NCBI GenBank assembly: GCA_023411375.1
Contig: JAEYOW010000022.1
Location: 1-64,000, forward strand
DNA length: 64,000 nt
DNA from: Bacillota bacterium
GTDB taxonomy: Bacteria > Bacillota > Clostridia > Christensenellales > Aristaeellaceae
Reading direction: 5' to 3'
Shown here: positions 36,560 through 44,558 of the stretch, in pieces
Numbering within the stretch: the stretch's first letter is position 1
Layout of the letters: the number at the start of each line of letters is the position of its first letter
Made by a program: the position numbers and the translations under genes
Notes under the pieces: model-generated
Told to the model about the DNA's origin: nothing
Database searches by the model: none
Seen by the model: only the letters and a program-made list of their open reading frames with translations

Positions 36560-39041
36560 ATGGAACTGAAACGCTATCAACGGCAAGTGCTGCGCGATTT
36601 GGAAAGCTATCTCACGTTTTTGAATGATCCGGCAAATACGCTTGAAACCGCCTTTCGCAAGTTTTGGCTTTCACAGGGCGTCATGGTAGGCGCAAGCGTG
36701 GTAAAGCCGTATAAGAACGTTCTGCCCGGCACGCCGCATGTGTGCTTCAAAGTGCCAACGGGCGGCGGCAAGACGTTCCTTGCCTGCTCCAGTGTCAAAC
36801 CCATTGCTGAAGCTATTTGTCAAAATCGTCCGAAGGTTGTTGTGTGGCTGGTGCCGTCCAACGCCATTTTGGAGCAGACCATCAAGAACCTGCAAGACAA
36901 GGATCATCCGTATCGGATGCGGCTTGATGTGGACTTTGGCGGGCGCGTGAACGTGCTGACGAAGGAACAACTGCTGAACGGGCAGGATTTCTCCGTGACC
37001 ACCGTGCGGGAAAACCTCACGGTTTGCGTGCTAAGCTATGACAGTCTGCGCGCCGCGAAGAAGGACGGACGGCTGGTCTATCGGGAGAACAGCGCGCTCG
37101 AGCCGTTTGCCCATTTGGAGGGTGGCGTGCCTGTGGAAGGCGCGGACGATACGGCGCTGATTTCCGCGCTGAACACCCTTGCGCCCATGGTCATCGTGGA
37201 TGAAAGCCACAACGCCGAGTCGGACTTGAGCGTTGAAATGCTGAAAAATCTCAACCCGACCTTCGTGCTTGACCTCACCGCCACACCGAAAACCAACAGC
37301 AACATCATTTCTTTTGTGGACGCTCGCGCCTTGAAGGAAGAAAACATGGTCAAGCTCCCCGTGATTGTCTATAATCGCAACAGTCAGGAAGATGTGCTGA
37401 TGGATGCGCTCATGCTGCAAAGTAAATTGGAAGAAGCGGCGCAGACCGAACAGCAAAGCGGCGGCGCGTACATTCGCCCCATCGTGCTGTTCCAAGCGCA
37501 GCCCAAGGTGAAGGACGACGCACGGACGTTCCAGCGTATCAAGGAAGATTTGCTGGCGGTGAATATCCCCGCCGAGCAGATTGCCATCAAAACCTCGACC
37601 ATCAACGAATTGAAGGGCGTGGATTTGAGCGCGCCCTCCTGCCCCATCCGCTATATCATCACAGTCAACGCCTTAAAGGAAGGCTGGGACTGCCCCTTTG
37701 CGTATATTCTCGCCACGCTGGCGAACAAGACCTCCGCTGTGGATGTGGAGCAGATTTTGGGGCGTGTCCTTCGTCTGCCGAACACGCGGAAGAATCGTAA
37801 CAAAATGCTGAACATGTCCTATGTGCTGACGTGCAGCAACGATTTCCGTACTACGCTGGACAAGTGCAGAAGAGGAACCGGGGCTTAATGTGGAAGCCAT
37901 TCGTCAGGAAATGGAGCGACGCGCACAGCAGGCAGACGCCGCGCCTGACGTTTATCGCGAAATCGAAGAAACCGCCATTGCGCAGAGCGACGCTTACGAA
38001 GAAAGCATGAAGGGCGCAACGGATTTGCCTTTGGCGCAGGAGGTGGTGGAGAGCATGAAGCATTATTCGATGCAGCCGCAGTTCCGCGAAGCGGTCAGTC
38101 GGCTTCGTCTGCCGCAGTTTTTTCGTCACACCGCCGCCAGCCTTTTGCTGGACGGCTCAAACACGCTTCTCACCAAGGAAGCTTTGACGAAGGACTTCCG
38201 CCTGTCCGAACAGGACGCGCAGGTGGACTTCGCCTCAGACGCGGCGAAGGTGGCGGAAGTGGACGTTGCGGACAACGGCGAAGGGATTCCCAAGCATCGC
38301 CTGCTTTCCGCGCGAGACAGCCGGCTGTTCCGTGAAGCCGTCGAATCCGCACCCACAGAGCGGAAGATTGACGTATGCGTTCACCAGATTTGCAAGCTGC
38401 TTGACAAGGATGATACGTTGGCTTCCCCCGATCTGCGCGCCTATGTGAAGCGTGTGGTTGGCAACATGAGCCGTGACGACCTTGAAGCCATGCAAAACGC
38501 CGTGCCTGCCTTTGCCACGAAAATCAAGCGGAAGATTGAGGCTCTGCAAGCCGTCTATCGTCAGAAGCAGTTTGATGATATGCTGGAAACGGGCGATGTG
38601 GTTTGCATGGAGCACTATGCTTTTCCCGAACTGCTGACCCCCGCTACAGCTATCGACAGCATGAGCAAGACGCTCTATGAAGCCGAAGCGGACGACATGA
38701 ATGACATTGAATATGAAGCCATCCAACAGATTGCGGCGCTTGAAAACGTGCTGTGGTGGCACCGCGTGATTGACAGGCGCGGCTTCTGCCTGAACGGTGC
38801 AATCAACCACTATCCTGATTTCATCGTGGCCACCCAGCGCGGCACGATTGTTTTGGTGGAAACCAAGGGCGAACATCTTGCCAGCAACGACGATACGCTG
38901 CAAAAGCTGCATCTGGGCAGAGCGTGGCAGAACCAGCTCGGTGCGAAATTCAAGTATCTTATGGTGTTCAAGAGCGCGGAGCTGGAACTGGATGGAGCGT
39001 ATACACTGGATAAGGCGTTAAGGATGATGGAGAGATTCTAA
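36560..39041 (+). pseudogene. Type III restriction subunit (Res), frameshifted
   Basis: The first frame (36560-37888, 442 residues) carries the SF2 helicase with Walker A PTGGGKT (about residue 66), DESH (214) and the motif VI region QILGRVLRLP, then ends in CRRGTGA-stop. A second frame from about 37870 to 39041 continues with EEPGLNVEAIRQEMERRA and ends with the PD-(D/E)xK endonuclease (YPDFIV, then VETKGE, 38811-38870). A functional Res needs both parts in one chain. The break lies at about 37860-37875, and the residues usually joining the two parts seem shortened, so a small deletion is more likely than a single-base slip. Confidence 0.8.
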
Positions 39042-39069
39042 TTAATCGGTCGATTTGGAGGATAACACA

Positions 39070-40377
39070 ATGTCTTTACAGAATTGTTCGCCATTTGATC
39101 AGCTTGTCCTAAGTCATGGTACATCAGTTTTGCGATTTGTGATTTCGACTGACTATTCTGTTATCATGAATATGTCAGAAGAAGTACTATACAAGATTAT
39201 ACAGTGCAATCTTTTCAAAGAAATTAACGTTGTTTTCTCTCCGACTACTGACAAAAATGTTATCCAAAGAATAAAAACCTTAAATGGACAACCATCCACG
39301 CTCATAAGAAAAGGCACAGAGATTTACCTGAACGATTTATTTCTATGCTGCTTTGATAAAAATTCTGATTTGTATCAATATGACAGCAGCTCTGGCATGC
39401 GTTTGATTGACATATTTTGTAATTTATATACAGAGGATAACAGTTGTTTTGACTACTTTGTCACATCTCAAGAGGATAAAAGTAGGCTAAAGGAAAGCAA
39501 AAATATCATAGGAATCGATGACGTGTTGGAGTATATTCGTCTGTATTTTCTTCAGCAAGAAAGCTTTTTTGTTACGCCAAATTTCAAAATTGATGAAACA
39601 ATGTACTATATGTATCGTCCACGAAAGATTTTCCTCGAGTATCAGCGACTATGGGATTATGTCATTACGCACGAAGGAATCGCCTCATCATTGGCAAATT
39701 GGTCATGTTCACTGATTAATCGTTTAGAGTTCTTTTGCCGTTCGAGTGATGCCTTGAAAATCGAATCACTCAAAAGAAGTAGTAATAAAACCAATGGCCG
39801 TATTCGCCATCACCTGTTTGAACTGATAATTTGTACGACTGGGATATTTGACAATTTAGCATGGATTGTAGTTTCTTACTTTTCTATTGATATTGACAAA
39901 CGTAGAGTGTCACTTCATCAACCTCAAAGTGAAAAAGATGCAGCAGATTCCAAAAAATCTGAATTCATTAAGGTACTCTATAAGGAAGCACATGAAATTG
40001 CAAATTATTTGTGCGAAAGACATGTAAAGGAATTCATTAGATTGGTTTATCCGTTACGCGACGCATTTGTTCATCAAGAAGCGCCCGAATCATGTACATT
40101 ATCCTCCGAGTCCCAATCGAGTTCAAAAAGTCTAATTCAATTATCTTCTAATGCCTCTGAAAAATTTTCGCAACTTGAAAAGGCGGGAGTACCATGTAGC
40201 CAATGCACTTTGCAACTTGGTTCCCATACTTACTTGCTGATTTACCCTTTTGTAGAATTCGTGGAAAGGCACCTTTCCGAAACCGTCAATACTCTCTTGC
40301 GTCTTTTGCCTATTGATAACACCCAAAAATTGAAACGCCCCTTTGAAGAAATAGATAATTGCTCCTTGTTCATCTAA
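39070..40377 (+). CDS. Unknown AT-rich protein with a HEPN-like RxxxxH motif
   Basis: 435 residues with no family I recognise. The coding sequence is clearly more AT-rich than its neighbours. The C-terminal half is helical and contains VYPLRDAFVHQ with R330 and H335, the R(D/N)xxxH pattern of HEPN ribonucleases, preceded by a long amphipathic helix (LYKEAHEIANYLCERHVKEF). HEPN proteins are common toxins in abortive-infection systems. GGAGG stands 8 bases before ATG 39070, 28 bases after res, so it is probably part of the same transcript. The HEPN reading is an inference from one motif and the context. Confidence 0.6.
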   Translation: MSLQNCSPFDQLVLSHGTSVLRFVISTDYSVIMNMSEEVLYKIIQCNLFKEINVVFSPTTDKNVIQRIKTLNGQPSTLIRKGTEIYLNDLFLCCFDKNSDLYQYDSSSGMRLIDIFCNLYTEDNSCFDYFVTSQEDKSRLKESKNIIGIDDVLEYIRLYFLQQESFFVTPNFKIDETMYYMYRPRKIFLEYQRLWDYVITHEGIASSLANWSCSLINRLEFFCRSSDALKIESLKRSSNKTNGRIRHHLFELIICTTGIFDNLAWIVVSYFSIDIDKRRVSLHQPQSEKDAADSKKSEFIKVLYKEAHEIANYLCERHVKEFIRLVYPLRDAFVHQEAPESCTLSSESQSSSKSLIQLSSNASEKFSQLEKAGVPCSQCTLQLGSHTYLLIYPFVEFVERHLSETVNTLLRLLPIDNTQKLKRPFEEIDNCSLFI

Positions 40378-40414
40378 ATTGATACTTTGACATATTGCAC
40401 TTCATGATCGTTTC

Positions 40415-40443
40415 TTGACATGCAACGCAATTTGCGTTACAAT
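40415..40443 (+). promoter_or_regulatory. Promoter and operator of the toxin-antitoxin operon
   Basis: TTGACA (40415-40420), a 17-base spacer and TACAAT (40438-40443). The spacer is almost filled by a perfect inverted repeat, AACGCAA-T-TTGCGTT (40424-40438), a likely operator for the DinJ-type antitoxin. Confidence 0.8.
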
Positions 40444-40463
40444 AGTATTGAGGAGATGATGAC

Positions 40464-40769
40464 ATGGAAAAGACGATGACGCTCAACCTACGCGTGAATC
40501 CCACCGTCAAGCAGAACGCAGAAGCAGTGCTCAAACGACTGGGCATCCCGATGGCCACGGCGGTCGATATGTTCCTTCGCCAAGTCAGCCTGACAGGCGG
40601 CATCCCGTTTTCTCTGTCGCTACCCAAGGCACCTGCCCCGATCAATGCTGATGAAATGACCGCACAGGAGCTTCACAGCGCATTGCAGGCAGGTTATCAG
40701 GACATGCAAGATGGTCATGTGCAGGACGCAAAGCAAGCCTTCGCTGCTTTTCGAGAGAGCCACAGATGA
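40464..40769 (+). CDS. RelB/DinJ-family antitoxin
   Basis: 101 residues. The N-terminal half (TLNLRVNPTVKQNAEAVLKRLGIPMATAVDMFLRQV) is the ribbon-helix-helix DNA-binding and dimerisation region of DinJ-type antitoxins; the rest is a helical toxin-binding tail. It should neutralise the RelE-type toxin encoded next and repress its own promoter at the inverted repeat upstream. Its stop overlaps the toxin start by four bases. Confidence 0.9.
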   Translation: MEKTMTLNLRVNPTVKQNAEAVLKRLGIPMATAVDMFLRQVSLTGGIPFSLSLPKAPAPINADEMTAQELHSALQAGYQDMQDGHVQDAKQAFAAFRESHR

Positions 40770-41086
40770 AGCAGTATGCACTAAAGATCACGGACAAAGC
40801 CCTTGCGGACATGGCAGCAATCTATGACTACATTGCCGATCAACTGCAATCACCCGAAACGGCGATGCAGCAGTATGACCGCATTGCCGAAGCCATCGGG
40901 ACGTTGAGTGCTTTCCCTGAACGTTGTCCGTCGCTACATTCAGAGCCGGAGAAAAGCCTTGGGATGCGGCAACTGCCCGTCAACCATTATGTGGTGATTT
41001 TTGTGACCGATGAAGCTACTGTGACGGTGCTGCGTGTGATGTACAGCGCTTCCGACATCAACCAACGTCTGCGCACAGAGATGTAA
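40766..41086 (+). CDS. RelE/ParE-superfamily toxin
   Basis: 106 residues with the superfamily layout: two N-terminal helices (KALADMAAIYDYIADQL), a RCPSLHSE loop, then RQLPVNHYVVIFVTDEATVTVLRVMYSASD strands. The partner is a DinJ antitoxin, as for YafQ-like ribosome-dependent RNases, although the PVNHYVVIF strand is also seen in ParE-type toxins, so RNase or gyrase poison cannot be separated here. It may stabilise the element. Confidence 0.88.
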   Translation: MKQYALKITDKALADMAAIYDYIADQLQSPETAMQQYDRIAEAIGTLSAFPERCPSLHSEPEKSLGMRQLPVNHYVVIFVTDEATVTVLRVMYSASDINQRLRTEM

Positions 41087-41096
41087 ATTCGTTCCG

Positions 41097-41114
41097 TGAT
41101 ACTGGAATGATACT
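41097..41114 (+). repeat. Right TGATACT pair (possible integrase arm site)
   Basis: TGATACT-GGAA-TGATACT, matching the left pair at 29831 in motif, spacing and orientation, 105 bases inside attR. Confidence 0.55.
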
Positions 41115-41218
41115 AAAATCTGTGCTGTGATAGAGAAGTTTTCCCGATATCCATTGAAATTTTGGACTTGAAGATAGGATTGCTAAGCAAATGCGTTTAG
41201 CAAATGAATTTACTTGCC

Positions 41219-41226
41219 GAGTGGGA
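41219..41226 (+). other. attR core (GAGTGGGA)
   Basis: This is a second copy of the guaA 3'-end octamer. The bases after it (ATGA) would complete a GAA TGA ending of guaA, which marks it as the original chromosome side. Confidence 0.75.
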
Positions 41227-41255
41227 ATGATAATTCAGGCGCCCTTGCATCTGTG

Positions 41256-41290
41256 AAGGCCCTGAAATTTCAGGGATTTCGTGGCCTTTT
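41256..41290 (+). terminator. Probable original guaA terminator, displaced by the element
   Basis: An inner palindrome (CTGAAATTTCAG, 41262-41273) and outer arms AAGGCC/GGCCTT (41256-41261, 41283-41288) end in TTTT. It lies 30-70 bases after the reconstructed guaA stop and would be guaA's own terminator before integration. Confidence 0.5.
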
Positions 41291-41407
41291 AGCCGGCTTA
41301 AAATTGTTTGCTTGTTTGGGTACAGGGAGCGGACCGTCTTCATCGTAGTCTGCGGCCAAGACGTTCCGCAATGAATAGCGATGAGAAGCCTGCTTTGACC
41401 AGCGGGG

Positions 41408-41626
41408 GTGGAACCGCTTTATCGAAAAACACAAGCCTCGGTTCGCAGCAGGGTAGAGCATCCGTTCCGTTTTGTCGGGGTACAAAGTGTATTCCGAAGG
41501 ACTGGCGATCGTGGAATGGAGAAGAAGCTCAACCGCTTGCTTGCGGCAAACGGTATTCCTTGGCGCAAGCAGGAGGGCCTTATTCGCCTTGGGGAGAGAT
41601 TCTTGGTTTACGCAGTGGTTTCTTAA
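41408..41626 (+). pseudogene. IS5-family transposase remnant
   Basis: One frame reads KTQASVRSRVEHPFRFVGVQ and then DRGMEKKLNRL, like the C-terminal RVEHPFR...YRGLxKN block of IS5-type DDE transposases. The upstream catalytic parts are absent or out of frame. Together with degraded flanks it fills most of the 560-base gap between the integrated element and the kinase locus. Confidence 0.55.
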
Positions 41627-41649
41627 CGGGCTGCCGCCAAGTGCATTGC

Positions 41650-43170
41650 TTATTCTGTTTTGTAGGGGATTTTGCTGTATTTGGCAAATTGGACTGCGTA
41701 AGTGTTGGCGCTATCAATGAGGAGGGTTAGGCTCATGCAGTTGTTAAACGCCCAACCACCGATGCTGGTTACGCTGTCCGGAATGGTTACCTTAGTTAGG
41801 GTCGTGCAGCCGCTAAACGCACTATCGCCAATGCTGGTTACGCTGTCCGGAATGGTTACCTGGGTTAGGCTCGTGCAGTAGGCAAACGCTTCCATGCCGA
41901 TGCTGGTTAGCATATATCCATTGATTGCTTCCGGTACGGTTAAATTTTTGTCATGGCCGACATACCCGATAAGTGTTGCCGTGCCGTCAAAATACAGCGT
42001 ATACTCACAGTTGCCTTCGCGTACGGTCGCCACAACCCCCAAGCCAACCCACACTCCAATCACTAGAACAACGCAGGCCAACGCGGCCGGCAAAACCCAT
42101 TTGCGGCCAAAGCGCCGGTTATGTCTGTGTTCATTGACGTTTTTCTCCGAGGGCGCTTTTTGATTGGGCTTCTTTTCCACAGGCGTTTTTTCGCTGCATG
42201 CCTCAAATGCTTCCCGCAAGGCTTGTATAGAGGGATAGCGTTCCTTTGCAACCGTCGCCATGCCTTTGAGCAGTACCTTTTCCTGCTCCATACCAATGTC
42301 CGCACCCTGCCCGCTTGGAGGAATCAGCTTATCCTCCCCCAGGAAAATATCCAGCGAGTGCGGCGGTTTTTTGCCGCAGATGCACGCGTATATGGTGGCG
42401 CACAGCGCGTACTCGTCCGTCGCGGGCCTTGCTCGCTCCTGCCGCTGTACTGCTCCACCGGCGCAAAGCCATGCTTTAGATTAACTGAAAACGTATGCTT
42501 TTGCCCGTCGTTTTGGAAGGCCCGCGCCGCGCCAAAATCCAGCAGAATTGGCCGCCCATCCGCCGTGATGATGATGTTATCCGGGCTGATGTCACGATGG
42601 ATAATGCCGAGCTTATGTACCGTTGACAGCTGCTCCATAAGGGGGGGCGAGCAGTTGATAGGTCTCGATGAAGCTCATTTTTCCGTTGGATTCACGGATA
42701 TGATTCAACAGCGTTTTGCCCTCCACAAAATCCATCACAATATAAGCTGTGCCATGCTCCTGAAAATAGTCCCGCACATGCACAATCGCCCTGCATGTGT
42801 TTAGCTTGGCCAGCACCTGCGCCTCCTTAATAAACTTTTCGCGCCCATGCGAGAAAAACGCGGCGTCTCGTTCGGTGTTTGGAATTACGGACCGGTCGCT
42901 GGTGGCGGTGCGGCTGGCAAATCCCATGGGAAAATATTCCTTGATGGCAACCTTGATTTGCAGATTTAAATCAAGGCCGATATAGGTAATGCCAAACCCA
43001 CCCTGTCCAATGGCCTGATCCACCAAATATTTTCCGGCCAGTACGGTATGGGGCAAATGGCTGGGGTTTTCTTGCCGATCCGCATAGTCGAAGTGGCAAT
43101 GAGCGCAGATTGTCGCGCTTTCCGGGAGTGGTTCCATGCAGTGAATGCAATACCGTTGCTTTTCTGACAT
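41650..43170 (-). pseudogene. Ser/Thr kinase with zinc ribbon, membrane helix and LRR tail; two frameshifts
   Basis: The frames from 43170 to about 42648 and from about 42425 to 41650 are the same; the part between is read one base off. Joined, they give a zinc ribbon (CIHCMEPL...ICAHCHFD), a full kinase (GQGGFGITYIG, VAIKEYFP, HRDISPDN, DFGAAR), a membrane helix (about 42100-42030) and three BspA-type LRR repeats (TSIGDSAFSGCTTLTKVTIP). The first shift coincides with C7 (minus strand, 42647-42641), where six C would restore LAPLMEQL. The second is one base missing near 42429. Two opposite errors in one gene suggest sequencing or assembly faults or an early stage of decay. It is last in the kinase operon. 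Confidence 0.75.
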
Positions 43171-43208
43171 TTGACCGCACCTCGTTTAATTATGGTATAA
43201 GCGTGTGA

Positions 43209-44486
43209 TTATGCCTGAATTTCAAAGGTTGTTCCTTTGTTTCCCAAATAAAAGCGGCTACCCGCCGCTAGGGTGACCGGGTGCCCCGAGGGGAGGCGGG
43301 TGCCATCCATTAAATAGGTTCCGGCGGTTGAATGATTGTCATATAGAACCACATGATTTTCCCGCAGAACAAGGGTGCAGTGATTCCGGCTGACTCCCGG
43401 TGTGGATGGCGGAAAAACCAAAGAGCAGGTTTTGCCGTCGCGCCCAATACGAATTGTGGATTGGATAGCAATGCGTTTGCCTGCATAAAAGCCCTTAACT
43501 CCATACAAATAAACGTTGGCCCCGACTGAAATCGTTATCGGTTGTCCTTCACCAGAAATAGCAAGCACTTGCTGTAGGCCAAGTAGGATGATATGTAATA
43601 GCAACATCCATCCAACGGATGTTAGAATAACATACTTAACATCGATAAATAGCGGAATCGGCAAGAGCTCGAAATCCATGTTCCAAACCATATGAAGCAG
43701 CATAGCGACGCCAAAGTATTTAAGAAAGCGGGAGTCAAAATAGTGCTTGCTCTGCAAGGGCTGATTGCCTTTGACGATTGCAAGCGCACCTCCATACAGA
43801 GCCGCCCAAAGCACATGCCCACCCGGGGAAAGAAGGCCCCTGTCCAGTAAAACGCCAATATTGCTTCGAACAAAATAACCCATGGTTTCAAACGCGGAGA
43901 ATCCCGCCCCAACGGCGCCCCCAACTAAAACGCCATTTAAGATATAGCGACGTTTGGACTTTCTTAAAAAAAGGGATAGAGCAATCAACTTTGCCGGTTC
44001 TTCTGCAAAAGGCGCTAAATATGCTCCTCCGCGTTTCTCTATGATAGGGTTGAGGATGATGGTAAACAGCAGCGCTAAAATTCCGCCGGCCAACGCCATA
44101 CCAATAACGTTATAGATGGAAATATTGCGGGGTACATTCAACTCAAAGTAGAAAAAGAGCACTGCAAAAGGAACCACAAAAGCGCCCAGAAATGCAATAG
44201 GAACCAGGAAAAAGTCTGAATAGCCTGGAAAATACTCCATGATCAGCCACAGCAGGCCTACAAGCAAAAGCCCAAAGCCCAAAATACGCGCAAACAACCA
44301 GGGCTTTTGCCAACTATTCAGCATGTTAGCGTTGTTTCCCGCATCCCGCGCAGTTCCCGCCAGGAGAATTTTCTCACAATCATCTTTATGATGAGGCTTG
44401 AACACTGCCGAAAATAAGCTCTTCAGTTTTAGGCTCGATTGCTTTGCTTTGTAATAAAAGGTATCATTCGAATTTTGATTTCCCAT
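43209..44486 (-). CDS. PrsW-like intramembrane protease fused to an FHA domain
   Basis: 425 residues. About eight membrane helices (residues 60-320) carry the PrsW signatures: APFAEEPAKLIAL with the paired Glu, GGAVGAGFSAFET, HVLWAA and LLHMVWN. PrsW cleaves anti-sigma factors or related membrane proteins. A cytoplasmic FHA domain follows (about 340-424) with IGRDGKTCS, GVSRNHCTL and DNHSTAGTYL, which should bind phospho-Thr. The fusion suggests the protease is guided to, or controlled by, a kinase substrate. GGAGG lies 7 bases before the ATG. It is in the middle of the kinase operon. Confidence 0.8.
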   Translation of the reverse strand: MGNQNSNDTFYYKAKQSSLKLKSLFSAVFKPHHKDDCEKILLAGTARDAGNNANMLNSWQKPWLFARILGFGLLLVGLLWLIMEYFPGYSDFFLVPIAFLGAFVVPFAVLFFYFELNVPRNISIYNVIGMALAGGILALLFTIILNPIIEKRGGAYLAPFAEEPAKLIALSLFLRKSKRRYILNGVLVGGAVGAGFSAFETMGYFVRSNIGVLLDRGLLSPGGHVLWAALYGGALAIVKGNQPLQSKHYFDSRFLKYFGVAMLLHMVWNMDFELLPIPLFIDVKYVILTSVGWMLLLHIILLGLQQVLAISGEGQPITISVGANVYLYGVKGFYAGKRIAIQSTIRIGRDGKTCSLVFPPSTPGVSRNHCTLVLRENHVVLYDNHSTAGTYLMDGTRLPSGHPVTLAAGSRFYLGNKGTTFEIQA

Positions 44487-44505
44487 AAGCGCGCCTCCAA
44501 AGGTG

Positions 44506-44547
44506 AGCGGAAAGCAGCCGGTTATGCAAAACTGGCTGCTTTCCGCT
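44506..44547 (-). other. 14-bp stem between the vWA-FHA and PrsW-FHA genes
   Basis: A perfect 14-bp inverted repeat (44506-44519 with 44534-44547, 14-base loop) in the 72-base spacer. No T run follows on the minus strand, so it may be an mRNA processing or stabilising element. Confidence 0.55.
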
Positions 44548-44558
44548 GCTTGGGCAAA

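Larger units (their letters stand above)
29769..41226 (+). mobile_element. 11.5-kb guaA-integrated element with defence cargo
   Basis: Bounded by attL and attR (GAGTGGGA). It holds, in order, an XRE repressor (minus strand), excisionase-like protein, tyrosine integrase, MobC-like protein, RepA-like ATPase (split by an IS110-type element), type III restriction-modification, a HEPN-like candidate and a toxin-antitoxin pair. Base composition changes at the borders. Joining the two ends gives GAG TGG GAA TGA, which restores a guaA reading SIEWE-stop. No relaxase, coupling protein or type IV secretion gene is present, so at most it could be mobilised by another element. Confidence 0.85.

Noticed and set aside
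41087..41218. Possible tRNA or RNA gene at the right end of the element
   Set aside because: No cloverleaf or T-arm consensus was found; integration is explained by the guaA octamer.
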